This document shows positions 1-13,495 of a stretch of DNA of 64,000 bases, piece after piece; within the stretch, counting starts at the first letter, position 1; each line of letters opens with the position of its first letter. A program made the position numbers and the translations under genes. Origin of the DNA: Amycolatopsis solani (lineage in GTDB: Bacteria > Actinomycetota > Actinomycetes > Mycobacteriales > Pseudonocardiaceae); contig NZ_JAWQJT010000001.1 of assembly GCF_033441515.1 (NCBI RefSeq), forward strand, positions 1,178,001-1,242,000, given 5' to 3'. The notes under the pieces are model-generated. The model was given only the letters and a program-made list of their open reading frames with translations, was not told the origin of the DNA and ran no database searches.

Positions 1-38
1 TATCAGCGAAGCGCTCTAACCACCTGAGCTATAGGCCC
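1..38 (-). tRNA. ileT: tRNA-Ile(GAU), partial (5' half)
   Basis: Read on the minus strand from position 38, the sequence begins with a GGGCCTATAGCTCAG acceptor/D-arm and continues through D-loop and anticodon stem to CTGATA, which is the anticodon loop with GAT. The window edge cuts the gene one base past the anticodon, so the 3' half is missing. Its place downstream of gyrA and the DUF3566 gene matches ileT in mycobacteria and other actinomycetes. Transcription is codirectional with gyrA. Confidence 0.93.
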
Positions 39-54
39 TTGAACGAGGAGAACT

Positions 55-82
55 TTACAGGACCCCCGAAGGGGCCCTGTAA
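55..82 (-). terminator. hairpin after the gyrA-DUF3566 unit
   Basis: TTACAGG (left arm) and CCTGTAA (right arm) flank a CCCC/GGGG stem closed by a tetraloop, TTCG when read on the minus strand. One A/C mismatch interrupts the stem. It lies between the DUF3566 stop codon and tRNA-Ile. There is no strong U-tract, which is common for actinobacterial terminators; it could instead be a processing hairpin. Confidence 0.55.
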
Positions 83-87
83 CCGGG

Positions 88-768
88 TCACTCCCGTTCT
101 GACAGCGTGACTTCGAGGCCGCCGGCCAGGTCGGCGGAGACGTTGTAGATGAACGCGCTCACCGTGGCGAGGGCGGACACCAGGACGATGTTGATCGCGC
201 CGAGGATGGCTGCGATGCCGAACACGCGGCCCGCGCTGATCAGGGGTTCCGCTGAGGCGTTCGCGCCCTCGCCGCCGACCAGGGACGAGTACGTGCCGTT
301 CAGCTTGTCCCACACGCCCATGCCGTCGAGGACCGTGTACAGGACGCCGACCGCGACCAGCCAGACGAAGAACATCGCTACGCCGAGGACCAGGGACAGC
401 TTCAGGACCGACCACGGGTCGAACCGCTTGACCTGCAGCGATGCCCTTCGCGGGCCGCGGCCCGGGCGGCGCAAGGCACTCGGTCGGGCTCGCTGCGCGG
501 ACGCCGACGGGATCGCCTGCTCGCCGCCCGGTGGGGTGTCGCCGCTGCCGCCGAAGAGGCGGGGGGCGGCGCTGCCCGTCACCACGGGGCGCTGTTCCGG
601 GGAGACCGGCTGGGTCTCCCCGGCCGGCTGCTCCGGCTTGTACAGCGCCTCGTCCGTGGCCAGCTTGACCGTCGCTTCGGAGTCGCCTTCCTTGTCGACC
701 CGTTGCCAGGGCGGGCTCGCCGGAGTCCCGTTCGAACCCGGTGCCTCGGGATTCTCGGATGGTGTCAC
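88..768 (-). CDS. DUF3566 membrane protein (Rv0007-like)
   Basis: A 226-residue protein with a GTG start and an AAGGAC-type ribosome binding site. Residues 1 to about 110 are rich in Pro, Ser, Gly and Arg and are probably disordered. A C-terminal DUF3566 module follows, beginning near VKRFDPWSVLKLS, with two hydrophobic helices (around VLGVAMFFVWLVAVGVLY and FGIAAILGAINIVLVSALA). It lies 49 bp after gyrA in the same direction, as Rv0007 does in M. tuberculosis, and is probably cotranscribed with gyrBA. DUF3566 proteins are inner-membrane proteins of unknown molecular function, sometimes linked to envelope and division factors. The family call is firm; any function is open. Confidence 0.88.
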   Translation of the reverse strand: MTPSENPEAPGSNGTPASPPWQRVDKEGDSEATVKLATDEALYKPEQPAGETQPVSPEQRPVVTGSAAPRLFGGSGDTPPGGEQAIPSASAQRARPSALRRPGRGPRRASLQVKRFDPWSVLKLSLVLGVAMFFVWLVAVGVLYTVLDGMGVWDKLNGTYSSLVGGEGANASAEPLISAGRVFGIAAILGAINIVLVSALATVSAFIYNVSADLAGGLEVTLSERE

Positions 769-817
769 GAAGAGTCAGTCCTTACCCGTGCCGTGGGGCC
801 GCCGTCGGAGAGCAAAC

Positions 818-3373
<2,556 letters not shown>

Positions 3374-3425
3374 GAGGTCCTTCTCGAGTGGAGAGTCCTA
3401 GCGGGACAAAGAGTCGGGGGAACGC

Positions 3426-5492
<2,067 letters not shown>

Positions 5493-5590
5493 TCACAGAC
5501 GGACGAAATCGGTTCGAGCCGAGTCTTGACGTATCTCGGGAGCTCTGGATGCGTTCTCGGGGCATTCAACCGAGCAACACGCAACCCGGG

Positions 5591-6358
5591 TCAGCCGTAC
5601 GTGTCACGCGGGCCGCGCCCCGGCACGTGGCGGGGCCCTTTCCGCCAGCTCGGGGCGGTCGGACCCTGGATCCGCATCCGCTTGACGACGCCGTTCCCGA
5701 CGCCCGCGGCGATCTTGTGCAGCAGTTTTCCCTGCAGCAACCGCAGCTGGGTGGCCCACGCCGTGGAGCTCGCGCGGACGGTGAGTTCGCCGTCTTTCAG
5801 CGCGACCGGTTGGGCGTGTTCCGCGACGTCTTCGCCGACCAGCCGGGCCCACTGGGCGAAGACGCGGGCGGTCGTGACGCTCTCGTTCCAGCCCCGGTCG
5901 CGGACCAGCCGCGAGACGAGCCGGCCGAGCGGCTGCGGGTCACGCGGGTCCGCGCCCGGTCCCGACCAGCGGCGACGCCGGGGGTTCTGCCCGTCGCCGG
6001 TCACCGGACGGCGCCGGCCGGGCGAGGTCCCGCGCTCCTTCGCCTTGGCTTTCGCGGCTTCGAGGGCCGCGTGCGCGAGGTCGCGCCCGGTCAGCGGGGC
6101 CTCGTTCGGCCCAGCGTCACCATCACGCTCAGTGTTCGACGACGGCTTCGCGGCGGGGGCTTGTCCATCTCGCGGCGTTTTGTGCCACCCATCTGGCCGC
6201 ACGGTCACGCGGGGCGATAACTCGTTCACCGTGTTATCCACACTGTCCACAGGTTTGTCCCCAGATCGGGTGCGATTTGTGCCGCCGGTCACATCGGGTG
6301 CTCGGTTCGCCCGCTGTGCCGCTCGATCGGTCCCGTCAGCCACGCGTGATCTCGCCAT
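5591..6358 (-). CDS. dciA: DUF721 protein, DciA helicase loader
   Basis: 255 residues. The DUF721 domain is C-terminal (about 145-235: [45 protein letters not shown]). The first 140 residues are basic and low complexity. DciA is the replicative-helicase operator or loader in bacteria that lack DnaC; the mycobacterial homologue Rv0004 sits in the same place. The ATG overlaps the end of recF by 23 bp; an in-frame GTG at 6343 is an alternative. The protein is longer than Rv0004 (187 residues) because of the N-terminal region. The gene itself carries three DnaA-box-like sequences (see 6234-6263). Confidence 0.9.
   Translation of the reverse strand: MARSRVADGTDRAAQRANRAPDVTGGTNRTRSGDKPVDSVDNTVNELSPRVTVRPDGWHKTPRDGQAPAAKPSSNTERDGDAGPNEAPLTGRDLAHAALEAAKAKAKERGTSPGRRRPVTGDGQNPRRRRWSGPGADPRDPQPLGRLVSRLVRDRGWNESVTTARVFAQWARLVGEDVAEHAQPVALKDGELTVRASSTAWATQLRLLQGKLLHKIAAGVGNGVVKRMRIQGPTAPSWRKGPRHVPGRGPRDTYG
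6234..6263 (+). promoter_or_regulatory. three tandem DnaA boxes inside dciA
   Basis: TTATCCACA (6234-6242, exact classical box), CTGTCCACA (6243-6251, adjacent) and TTGTCCCCA (6255-6263, 3 bp further) lie in one orientation inside the coding sequence of dciA, in the stretch encoding [10 protein letters not shown]. Three same-orientation boxes at 0 and 3 bp spacing look like a DnaA-binding cluster and not a codon accident, but binding is not shown. Confidence 0.6.
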
Positions 6359-7490
6359 CCGCCACCACGAACCGGCCGCCGGCCAGCTCGCTGGGCACGT
6401 CTTCGTCGACCGCCGCGGTCACCAGCACCTGCTCGGCGCTCGCGGCCACCTCGGCCAGCCGGGCCCGGCGCTTGCGGTCCAGCTCGGCGAACACGTCGTC
6501 GAGCAGCAGCACCGGTTCGCCCGCCTCCCCGCGCAGCAGCTCGTAGCTGCCGAGCCGGAGGGCCAGCGCGAACGACCACGACTCGCCGTGGCTCGCGTAG
6601 CCCTTGGCCGGCGCCTCGCCCAGGATCAGCTCCAGTTCGTCCCGGTGCGGGCCGACCAGGCTGATCCCGCGCTCGAGTTCGGCCTTCCGGGCTTCACCGA
6701 GCGCCTTGAGTAGGACGTCCTTGAGGACATCGGGTTGCGCGCGTTCCCCGTCCGGTACGCCGTACGTCTCCGGCAGGGCCGCACCCAGCGAAGACTTGTA
6801 CGAGATCTTCGCCGGCCGGGAGTCCGGCGCCACCCCCATGTAGGCCGCGGCCGCGTACGGCCCCAGGTCCGCGACGAGGTTCAGACGCGCGGCCAGCAGC
6901 TCCGCCCCCGCCACCGAGAGGTGGTCGTCCCAGACTTCCAACGTCGAAAGCGCGTACGGGTCTTCGCGGCCCGTACGCCGTTTCCCCGCCGTCTTGAGCA
7001 GGGCGTTGCGCTGCTTCAGCACCTTCTCGTAGTCCGCGCGGACACCGGCGTACCGCGGCGCGCGCAGCACGAGCAGCTCGTCGAGGAACCGGCGTCGCTC
7101 GCTCGGGTCGCCCCGCACGAGCGCCAGGTCCTCCGGCGAGAACAGCACCGTGCGCAGGATCCCGAGCACGTCCCGCGGCCGCCCGACCGCGCCGCGGTTG
7201 ACGCGGGCGCGGTTGGCGCGGCCGTTGGTGATCTCGAGCTCGACCGTCAGCTCGCGGTCGTCGTTGACCACCGCGACCCGCACCAGCGCGCGCTCGCAGC
7301 CGTGCCGGATGAGCGGCGCGTCCGTCGCGACGCGGTGTGAGCCCAGCGTCGCGACGTACCCGATCGCCTCGAGCAGGTTGGTCTTGCCGCGACCGTTCTG
7401 GCCGACCAGCACGGTCGGCCCCGGTTCGAGCGCGAGATCGGCCTGCGGCCAGGAGCGGAAGTCGGTGACCTGCAGGTGACGCAGATACAC
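6336..7490 (-). CDS. recF: DNA replication and repair protein RecF
   Basis: 384 residues, full length. It is an SMC-like ABC ATPase that helps load RecA at gaps with RecO/RecR. The Walker A motif is [13 protein letters not shown] (about residues 31-43), a signature-like segment includes [13 protein letters not shown], and Walker B is [13 protein letters not shown]. Start is GTG ([13 protein letters not shown]) with AAGGAG 6 nt upstream, 10 bp after the gnd stop. It overlaps dciA at its 3' end. It is part of the dnaN-gnd-recF-dciA transcription unit. Confidence 0.97.
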   Translation of the reverse strand: MYLRHLQVTDFRSWPQADLALEPGPTVLVGQNGRGKTNLLEAIGYVATLGSHRVATDAPLIRHGCERALVRVAVVNDDRELTVELEITNGRANRARVNRGAVGRPRDVLGILRTVLFSPEDLALVRGDPSERRRFLDELLVLRAPRYAGVRADYEKVLKQRNALLKTAGKRRTGREDPYALSTLEVWDDHLSVAGAELLAARLNLVADLGPYAAAAYMGVAPDSRPAKISYKSSLGAALPETYGVPDGERAQPDVLKDVLLKALGEARKAELERGISLVGPHRDELELILGEAPAKGYASHGESWSFALALRLGSYELLRGEAGEPVLLLDDVFAELDRKRRARLAEVAASAEQVLVTAAVDEDVPSELAGGRFVVADGEITRG

Positions 7491-7500
7491 CAGCTGCTCC

Positions 7501-8391
7501 TTATCCGCCGACCTTCTTCACGGCGTGCCCGCCGAACTGGTTGCGCAGCGCGGCGACCGCGCGCATCGCGGCCGAGTGTTCCTGCCGCGAAGCGAACCGC
7601 GCGAAGAGCGCGGCCGAGATGACCGGCGCCGGCACCGCGTTGTTGATCGCCTCTTCCAGCGTCCACCGACCTTCGCCGGAATCCTCGACGTAGCCCTCGA
7701 GGTCGTCCAGCTCCGGGTCCTCGTCGAGCGCGCGCACGAGCAGGTCGAGCAGCCAGGAGCGGACGACCGTGCCACGCTGCCAGCCCTTGATCACCGCGGG
7801 CACGTCGTTGACGACCTTCGCCGCTTCGAGCAGCTCGAAGCCTTCGGCGAAGGCCTGCATCATGCCGTACTCGATGCCGTTGTGGATCATCTTCGCGTAG
7901 TGGCCCGCGCCGACGTCGCCCGCGTGCGAGAAGCCTTCTTCGCGCGGGCCTTCCGGACGCAGCGCGTCGAAGACCGGCATCGCGCGCTCGACGTCGGCGG
8001 CCGCACCGCCGACCATCAGGCCGTAGCCGTTGTCCTTGCCCCACACGCCACCGGACACGCCGCAGTCGACGTAGCCGATTTCCTTGGCGGCCAGCAGATC
8101 GGCGTTCAGCTTGTCGTCGGTGTACTTCGAGTTGCCGCCGTCGATCACCATGTCGCCCGCGGAGAGCAGGTTGCTCAGCTCGGTGACGGTCTGCCGGGTC
8201 GGATCGCCGGCCGGCACCATGATCCAGACGATCCGCGGGCCGTCCAGTTTGGACACGAGGTCCTCGAGCGACGTCGTGTCGGTGACGTCCGGGTTGCGGT
8301 CGTAGCCGACCACCTCGTGACCGGCCGCGCGCAGCCGCTCACGCATGTTGAAGCCCATCTTGCCCAGGCCGATCAGACCGAGCTGAACCAT
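7501..8391 (-). CDS. gnd: 6-phosphogluconate dehydrogenase, decarboxylating (short type)
   Basis: 296 residues; the Rossmann motif [12 protein letters not shown] is at the N-terminus. The catalytic region has [21 protein letters not shown] and the H-N-G-I-E-Y segment [14 protein letters not shown], with the general-acid/base Lys preceding IHNG. This is the short NAD-preferring GndA-type class (about 300 residues), not the 470-residue NADP form. It oxidises 6-phosphogluconate to ribulose-5-phosphate. Location between dnaN and recF is shared with M. smegmatis; M. tuberculosis lacks it there. The ATG has a GGGGAT ribosome binding site. Confidence 0.95.
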   Translation of the reverse strand: MVQLGLIGLGKMGFNMRERLRAAGHEVVGYDRNPDVTDTTSLEDLVSKLDGPRIVWIMVPAGDPTRQTVTELSNLLSAGDMVIDGGNSKYTDDKLNADLLAAKEIGYVDCGVSGGVWGKDNGYGLMVGGAAADVERAMPVFDALRPEGPREEGFSHAGDVGAGHYAKMIHNGIEYGMMQAFAEGFELLEAAKVVNDVPAVIKGWQRGTVVRSWLLDLLVRALDEDPELDDLEGYVEDSGEGRWTLEEAINNAVPAPVISAALFARFASRQEHSAAMRAVAALRNQFGGHAVKKVGG

Positions 8392-8425
8392 CGAGATCCC
8401 CTTACGTGCTAACGAAGAATGCGGG

Positions 8426-9559
8426 TCAGCCCGGGAGCCGGACCGGCATCAGGAGGTAGAGGTAGCCGGGGACGACGTTGCCCTCGGGGTCGGCGGGCTT
8501 GATCAACGCCGGCCGGTTCGGCGTGGTGAACGTCAGCTCCGCCCGGTCGCTGTGGAGCGCGCCGAGGCCGTCGACGAGGTAACCCGGGTTGAACGCGATG
8601 GTCACCGGCTCACCCTCGTACTCGACCTGCAGTTCCTCTTCGGCGCTGCCTTCGTCGTCGCCGCCCGCGGACAACCGCAGCGTGTTGTCCCCGAACTCCA
8701 GTCGTACCTGAGTCCCCCGCTCGGCCACCAGCGAAACGCGCTTGATGGACTCGGTGAGAGCGGACACGTCGATGACCGCGCGTGAAGTGTGCGACGCGGG
8801 CAGCAACTGGCGGTACGGCGGGAATTCCGCGTCGAGCAGGCGGGTCGTCGTGTAGCGCCCGGAGCCGGACAGGCCGAGCAGGCCTTCGCCGCTGGCGAGG
8901 GCGAGGCGGATGGTGGCGCCGCTCGCGCCGAGCGTCTTGGCCGCTTCGGCGAGCGTGCGCGCCGGGACGAGCACCGCGGCGTCGGCCAGGCCCTCGGCGG
9001 GCTGCCAGGTGAACTCGCGCATGGCGAGCCGGAAGCGGTCGGTCGCGACCAGCGTCAGCGAGCTGCCGGAGATCTCGAGCCGCATGCCGGTCAGCATCGG
9101 CAGGGTGTCGTCCTTGCCCGCGGCGACGACGACCTGGGTGACGGCCTGGCCGAACGCGTCGCCGGCGAGCTCGCCCGCGAAGGCGGGCTGGGACGGCAGC
9201 TGCGGGTAGTCCTCGACCGGCATGGTCGGCAGGGAGAAGCGCGCGCTGCCGCACGTGATGGTGGCGCGGGCGCCGTCGACCGAGATCTCGACCGGCTGCG
9301 CGGGCAGCGCCTTGGTGATGTCCGCGAGGAGGCGGCCGGAGACCAGCAGGCGGCCGCCGTCGGCGATGGTCGCCGGGACGCCGACCGTGGCCGAGACTTC
9401 GTAGTCGAAGCCCGAGACCGTCAGCGCGTCGGTGTCGCCGTCCGGACCGGCGTCGAGGAGGACACCGCCGAGTACCGGCACCGGGGGCCGGGAGGGGAGG
9501 CTTCTGGCCACCCACGCGACGGCGTCGGCGAGCCCGTCACGCTCGACGCGGATCTTCAT
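8426..9559 (-). CDS. dnaN: DNA polymerase III beta subunit (sliding clamp)
   Basis: 377 residues from the ATG of [21 protein letters not shown], the standard DnaN N-terminus; the open frame runs far upstream into oriC but has no homology there. Three clamp repeats are recognisable, and it ends with [12 protein letters not shown], the conserved clamp C-terminus that lines the partner-binding pocket. It tethers Pol III to DNA and recruits other factors. An AAAGGA ribosome binding site precedes the start. It lies 34 bp before gnd and directly after oriC. Confidence 0.97.
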   Translation of the reverse strand: MKIRVERDGLADAVAWVARSLPSRPPVPVLGGVLLDAGPDGDTDALTVSGFDYEVSATVGVPATIADGGRLLVSGRLLADITKALPAQPVEISVDGARATITCGSARFSLPTMPVEDYPQLPSQPAFAGELAGDAFGQAVTQVVVAAGKDDTLPMLTGMRLEISGSSLTLVATDRFRLAMREFTWQPAEGLADAAVLVPARTLAEAAKTLGASGATIRLALASGEGLLGLSGSGRYTTTRLLDAEFPPYRQLLPASHTSRAVIDVSALTESIKRVSLVAERGTQVRLEFGDNTLRLSAGGDDEGSAEEELQVEYEGEPVTIAFNPGYLVDGLGALHSDRAELTFTTPNRPALIKPADPEGNVVPGYLYLLMPVRLPG

Positions 9560-9790
9560 GCGCGCATCCTTTCGACGACCGAGCCGCGGTGGCTCGGGCC
9601 AGGCCTCTTCTCGCGGGACAGTGACCGGCTGCCCCCTCCGGCCGGTCCGCCCTCCGCGAGAGCGGCCGGAGCGCGGACCAGGTGCAGGCGTCCACGTTAG
9701 GCCGTCGCGGGGGCCGACGTCACCTCGGCCTCCCCTTGAGTTTGTCGACTTGACGACACGTTCTCGCGGCTGTCCCCAACTTCGTCCATC

Positions 9791-9830
9791 GCCTGTTTTT
9801 GTTTTGTTCTCTCTTAGAAAAGATCTAAGG
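9791..9830. other. AT-rich tract in oriC, candidate DNA unwinding element
   Basis: T-rich run (GTTTTTGTTTTGTTCTCTC) followed by CTTAGA-AAAGA-TCTAAG, a 6 bp inverted repeat at 9813-9829. It is the most AT-rich stretch seen near oriC in an otherwise GC-rich window and sits at the dnaN-proximal edge of the DnaA-box field. It could equally be part of the dnaN promoter/leader. Confidence 0.5.
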
Positions 9831-10287
9831 GCAGTAGCAGTAGTAGGCGTTGTGGATTGTGTGGATGGAGCTCGTTCGCGCAGGTCGGAGCACTCGCGGG
9901 CGTGTGGAGAACCATGGTGGTGGACCTGTGGGTAGATCGGGGCGTCGGTGGATGGTTTCGGGCGATCCCCGATTCGTCCACAGCCGGGCCCAGTTGTCCC
10001 CACGGTTGTCCCCAGGTGTGGGGCGATCGATCCCCAGGCTCTGGGGGTGCTTGCCGTGGTCCGAATCGCCCTACCGAGTGATCGGCCCGTCCTGTGCACA
10101 GAGTGTGGGCAACCTGTGGAATCAGCGTGGACAAAGGTGTGGATGCGCTGTGGATCACCTGTGGGCGGGGTGTGGACGAATTCCGCGTCGTCGCTGATGG
10201 GGGATCCGTTGGCACTGTGGGCAATCCGCCCACACCATGGGGAAAACCGCCTGTGTACAAAGAAGTTTCACGAATTTCGCGAAGGCA

Positions 10288-10338
10288 CCCCGAAGACGAC
10301 TTCGGGGCGTCCACTGTGTGCGGACGCCCCGAAGTCGT
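10288..10338 (-). terminator. strong hairpin just after dnaA with an alternative fold
   Basis: ACGACTTCGGGGCGTCC (10296-10312) and its perfect 17-base complement (10322-10338) flank a 9-nt loop, starting 24 bp past the dnaA stop. A second copy of the CCCCGAAG element at 10288-10295 can pair with CTTCGGGG (10300-10307) in a competing stem with a 4-nt loop. It probably ends dnaA transcription before oriC. No U-tract follows. Confidence 0.7.
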
Positions 10339-10361
10339 TGCGGGATAAGGGAGAGGTGCGG

Positions 10362-11972
10362 CTACTGGCGGGCGCGCTGCTTGATGCGCGACGTCAGCTC
10401 CTGCACCTGGTCGTAGATGCGCCGGCGTTCGGCCATCTCCTTGCGGATCTTCTTGTCCGCGTGCATGACGGTCGTGTGGTCGCGGCCGCCGAACGTCTGC
10501 CCGATCTTCGGCAGCGACATGTCGGTCAGCTCGCGGCAGAGGTACATCGCGATCTGGCGGGCCGTGGCGAGCGCCTTCGTCTTGCCGGGGCCGCACAGGT
10601 CGTCGAGCGTCACGTCGAAGAACTCGGAGATGACGCCCATGATGGTCGGCGCGGTGATCTCCGGCGCGTGGGAGTCGGGGATCAGGTCCCGCAGCACGAT
10701 CTCCGCGAGGCCGGCGTCCACCGGCTGCTGGTTCAGCGACGCGAACGCGGTGACGCGGATGAGCGCGCCTTCCAGTTCGCGGATGTTCGCTTCGACGCGG
10801 GAGGCGATGAACTCCAGGACGTCGCCCGGCACCGCCAGCCTGTCCTGCGCCGCCTTCTTGCGGAGGATCGCGATGCGCGTCTCGAGCTCGGGTGGCTGGA
10901 TGTCGGTGATCAGGCCCCACTCGAACCGCGTCCGCAGCCGGTCTTCCAGCGTCTCGAGGCGCTTGGGCGGCCGGTCGGAGCTGACGACGATCTGCTTGTT
11001 CGCGTTGTGGAGGGTGTTGAAGGTGTGGAAGAACTCTTCCTGCGTACCTTCTTTGCCTTCCAGGAACTGGATGTCGTCGACGAGCAGGATGTCGATGTCG
11101 CGGTAGCGCCGCTGGAACGCGACCTTGCGGTCGTCTCGCAGCGAGTTGATGAAGTCGTTCGTGAACTCTTCGGTCGAGACGTACCGGACGCGCATGCCCG
11201 GGAAGAGTCGTTGCGCGTAGTGGCCGACCGCGTGCAGCAGGTGCGTCTTGCCGAGCCCGGACTCACCCCAGATGAAGAGCGGGTTGTACGCGCGGGCCGG
11301 CGCTTCGGCGACGGCGACCGCGGCCGCGTGCGCGAAGCGGTTGGACGCACCGATGACGAACGTGTCGAAGGTGTACTTCTCGTTCAGCTTCGTCTTCGAC
11401 GTCTGCGGCTGCGCCGGCGCGGTGTAGGGCTGCCCGGCGATCGGCTGGCCGGAGAACGTGGGCCAGATCTCGTGGACGGCGGCGAGTGCTTCGCCTTCTT
11501 CGTCCACTTCTTCGTCGGTGTCGTCACCGTCGTCGGGCTTCGGCGCGACGGACTGGTGCGGCGGCAGCGGCGGCGCGGGCTCGGGACGCGGCGGCGGCAG
11601 CATCGGGCCGGGACCCGGCCGCGGCGCGGGGGACGGCTCCGGACCGGCGCCGTTTTCCACCCGGCTGGGTGACGGCACGTAGTGGGGGGCGGCGACCGGG
11701 GCGACCGCTTCGGTGCTGTCGACCTTCACCGCGAGCGAGATGGCGCGGCCGAGCCGCCGGGAAAGCGCGTCCGTGATCGCGCCGCGCAGGCCGCGTTCGA
11801 TCGCTTCCTTCGCGAAGTCGCTGGGAGCCGCCAGGAGAGCAGTGCCGTCGAGCAGGCCGATCGGGCGGGTGACGCGCATCCACGCGCGCTGCTGCGGGGA
11901 CAGGGTCCCGTCCGACAGTTCGCGTACCACCTGTTCCCAGATGACACCCAGATTGTGCTGGTGCTCCGACAC
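10362..11972 (-). CDS. dnaA: chromosomal replication initiator DnaA
   Basis: 536 residues. Domain I is N-terminal ([21 protein letters not shown]). A Pro-rich linker of about 100 residues forms domain II. The AAA+ domain has Walker [12 protein letters not shown] (about 235) and Walker [12 protein letters not shown]. The C-terminal helix-turn-helix signature is [18 protein letters not shown]. It binds ATP and DnaA boxes to open oriC. Start is GTG with GGGAG upstream. Two DnaA boxes at 12071-12091 lie upstream of the gene and fit autoregulation. Unlike M. tuberculosis, oriC and dnaA are on the minus strand of this window only because of how it was cut. Confidence 0.98.
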   Translation of the reverse strand: MSEHQHNLGVIWEQVVRELSDGTLSPQQRAWMRVTRPIGLLDGTALLAAPSDFAKEAIERGLRGAITDALSRRLGRAISLAVKVDSTEAVAPVAAPHYVPSPSRVENGAGPEPSPAPRPGPGPMLPPPRPEPAPPLPPHQSVAPKPDDGDDTDEEVDEEGEALAAVHEIWPTFSGQPIAGQPYTAPAQPQTSKTKLNEKYTFDTFVIGASNRFAHAAAVAVAEAPARAYNPLFIWGESGLGKTHLLHAVGHYAQRLFPGMRVRYVSTEEFTNDFINSLRDDRKVAFQRRYRDIDILLVDDIQFLEGKEGTQEEFFHTFNTLHNANKQIVVSSDRPPKRLETLEDRLRTRFEWGLITDIQPPELETRIAILRKKAAQDRLAVPGDVLEFIASRVEANIRELEGALIRVTAFASLNQQPVDAGLAEIVLRDLIPDSHAPEITAPTIMGVISEFFDVTLDDLCGPGKTKALATARQIAMYLCRELTDMSLPKIGQTFGGRDHTTVMHADKKIRKEMAERRRIYDQVQELTSRIKQRARQ

Positions 11973-12546
11973 CTGACTGGCTCCCCTCCCCTCGTCGGCG
12001 TGGACGGCCGACGCCCCTGGTCACGCGGTCCGGCGCCCCTCGCGGACCGGCGTGCGCATCGGCACAGCGAATATCCACATAGTTGTCCACAGCTGTGCAC
12101 TAATGTACGGCGACCCGCGGCGACGCCACCTGCGGGCTCGTCGTACGCCGGTGGGCACTCCACCACCCGGATACTCGTGCACCTCGACCGGTGACCCGAG
12201 AGAGGCACGCTAACAAGCCCCGCTCGCTGCCACAAGGCATCCTCGGCGGCCAGCATTTCACGGTGCACGGCGTGTTGCCATTCGGTGCCGCGGCGTCGAT
12301 GATCTCGCCTCCGCGAGCCGATCGCGTACCGTGGCCGAGGGGGTGCTTACCGGCCGCCCGACGGGGGTGCGTACCCTCGTAAGGTCTCCCGTATGCGACG
12401 GGTGCGTTTCGCGTGCCCACGTTGTCGTCGCTCGTCGTGACGAGGCCACACGTTGGTAGGAGACACCAGAGACTGCCGTGCGCCCGCACGACACGCCAGG
12501 CGGGGGAAGAGATTCCTGCCGCCCGACGCGACACACAGGAGAAGCA
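11973..12546. promoter_or_regulatory. divergent dnaA / rpmH intergenic region
   Basis: 574 bp with no supported gene. It separates dnaA (minus) from rpmH (plus), so it must carry promoters in both directions. On the minus strand a TACATT hexamer near 12104-12109, just upstream of the two DnaA boxes, is a possible dnaA -10 box. The rpmH leader ends in ACACAGGAGAAGCA. A short open frame across 12191-12382 has no recognisable product. I see no repeat array or mobile element here. Confidence 0.6.
12071..12091 (+). promoter_or_regulatory. two DnaA boxes upstream of dnaA
   Basis: ATATCCACA (12071-12079) and TTGTCCACA (12083-12091, an exact match to the actinobacterial DnaA-box consensus), separated by 3 bp and in the same orientation, about 100 bp upstream of the dnaA start. 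Position suggests DnaA autoregulation or an auxiliary origin element. Confidence 0.75.
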
Positions 12547-12690
12547 GTGAGCAAGGGTAAGCGCACCTTCCAGCCGAACAACCGCCGTCGCGCGAAGACG
12601 CACGGCTTCCGCCTGCGCATGCGGACGCGTGCCGGCCGGGCCATCCTGGCTGGCCGTCGTCGCAAGGGCCGCGCCGCGCTGTCCGCCTGA
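12547..12690 (+). CDS. rpmH: 50S ribosomal protein L34
   Basis: 47 residues, starting with [20 protein letters not shown] and ending [12 protein letters not shown], the complete L34 signature. The GTG start at 12547 has AGGAG 8 nt upstream. An upstream in-frame extension from 12478 has no L34 homology and is rejected. It is the first gene of the rpmH-rnpA-yidD-yidC-jag unit on the other side of the dnaA promoter region, as in nearly all bacteria. Confidence 0.97.
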   Translation: MSKGKRTFQPNNRRRAKTHGFRLRMRTRAGRAILAGRRRKGRAALSA

Positions 12691-12711
12691 TCCGGCACGT
12701 CGGGGCGCGCC

Positions 12712-13146
12712 GTGCTGCCGGCTGCCGCACGTCTGCGGCGGAGCGAGGATTTCCGCGTGGTTCTCCGTCGCGGGTCCCGGGCAGGCAGGCGTCGCCTCGT
12801 CGTCCACGCACTGACCACGGACCCGTCCGGGGCCGCCGACGCGCAGTCGGCGGCCAGGGCGGGTTTTGTGGTGAGCAAGGCCGTCGGCAATTCGGTGGTC
12901 CGCCACCGCGTCTCCCGCCGGTTGCGCCACCTCGTTTCCGCGAAGCTCGGAACACTGCCCGCCGGCACTTCGTTGGTCGTACGGGCATTGCCGCCGTCGT
13001 CGACCGCGTCCAGCGCCGAGCTCGGGTCCGACCTCGACGCCGCGTTGCGTCGGCTGGGGCTTCTGTCGTCGCGCCGTCCGGCCGGGGATGTCCCCCGCCC
13101 GACGCGTCCCGCGGACGCGACCCCCGACCACGGATCAGCGGTGTGA
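12712..13146 (+). CDS. rnpA: ribonuclease P protein component
   Basis: 144 residues. The family core is visible: [18 protein letters not shown] at the N-terminus and the RNA-binding RNR-like motif in [17 protein letters not shown]. It assists the RNase P RNA in 5' maturation of tRNA precursors. Starts at GTG 12712, 21 bp after rpmH. The C-terminal 30 residues are a Pro/Arg/Asp-rich tail beyond the usual domain. Its stop overlaps the yidD start by 4 nt, indicating translational coupling. Confidence 0.95.
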   Translation: MLPAAARLRRSEDFRVVLRRGSRAGRRRLVVHALTTDPSGAADAQSAARAGFVVSKAVGNSVVRHRVSRRLRHLVSAKLGTLPAGTSLVVRALPPSSTASSAELGSDLDAALRRLGLLSSRRPAGDVPRPTRPADATPDHGSAV

Positions 13147-13490
13147 CCGGCATGCGAGCCACTCCCGAGCACGACTCAGCGCACGACCACTCCGAGCACG
13201 ACGCCGAGCCCGCGTCCCCGCGGCCCGGCCCCGTCGCCTGGGTCCTGCTGCTCCCCATCAAGCTCTACCGCAAGGCGATCTCGCCCTTCCTGCCGCCGGC
13301 TTGCCGGTTCTACCCGAGCTGCAGCGCGTACGCAGTCGAAGCCCTCACCCGGCACGGTGCCGGCCGCGGCTCCTACCTCGCGCTGCGCCGGTTGCTGCGC
13401 TGCGGCCCCTGGACGCCACCCGGCCGCGATCCCGTGCCCGAGAAGTTCTCGTGGCGCCACCGACGACCTGAAACACCGATCGAGGAGTAG
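13143..13490 (+). CDS. yidD: membrane protein insertion efficiency factor YidD
   Basis: 115 residues. The YidD core is clear: [34 protein letters not shown], including the conserved CRFYPSCS cysteine pair, then [17 protein letters not shown]. It is a peripheral membrane protein that helps YidC insert proteins. The N-terminal 28 residues are His/Asp/Glu-rich and variable; ATG 13152 is an alternative start to GTG 13143. It lies between rnpA (4 nt overlap) and yidC (5 bp gap). Confidence 0.95.
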   Translation: MTGMRATPEHDSAHDHSEHDAEPASPRPGPVAWVLLLPIKLYRKAISPFLPPACRFYPSCSAYAVEALTRHGAGRGSYLALRRLLRCGPWTPPGRDPVPEKFSWRHRRPETPIEE

Positions 13491-13495
13491 CAGCA

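Larger units (their letters stand above)
9560..10361. other. oriC: chromosomal replication origin oriC
   Basis: A gene-free 802 bp between dnaA and dnaN, the usual actinobacterial oriC location. It is dense in DnaA-box-like 9-mers. Plus orientation: TCGTCCACA 9974, TTGTCCCCA 9994 and 10006. Opposite orientation: TGTGGATTG 9851, TGTGGATGG 9860, TGTGGAGAA 9903, TGTGGGCAA 10104, TGTGGAATC 10115, CGTGGACAA 10126, TGTGGATGC 10138, TGTGGATCA 10149, TGTGGACGA 10171, TGTGGGCAA 10216, TGTGTACAA 10252. Spacing near 10104-10171 is often about 11-12 bp, roughly one helical turn. A T-rich stretch at 9791-9830 is the best candidate unwinding element. The dnaN promoter must also lie here. Confidence 0.93.

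Noticed and set aside
9560..10099. Extension of dnaN upstream into oriC
   Set aside because: Open by chance; DnaN homology and the ribosome binding site start at 9559, and the region is full of DnaA boxes.
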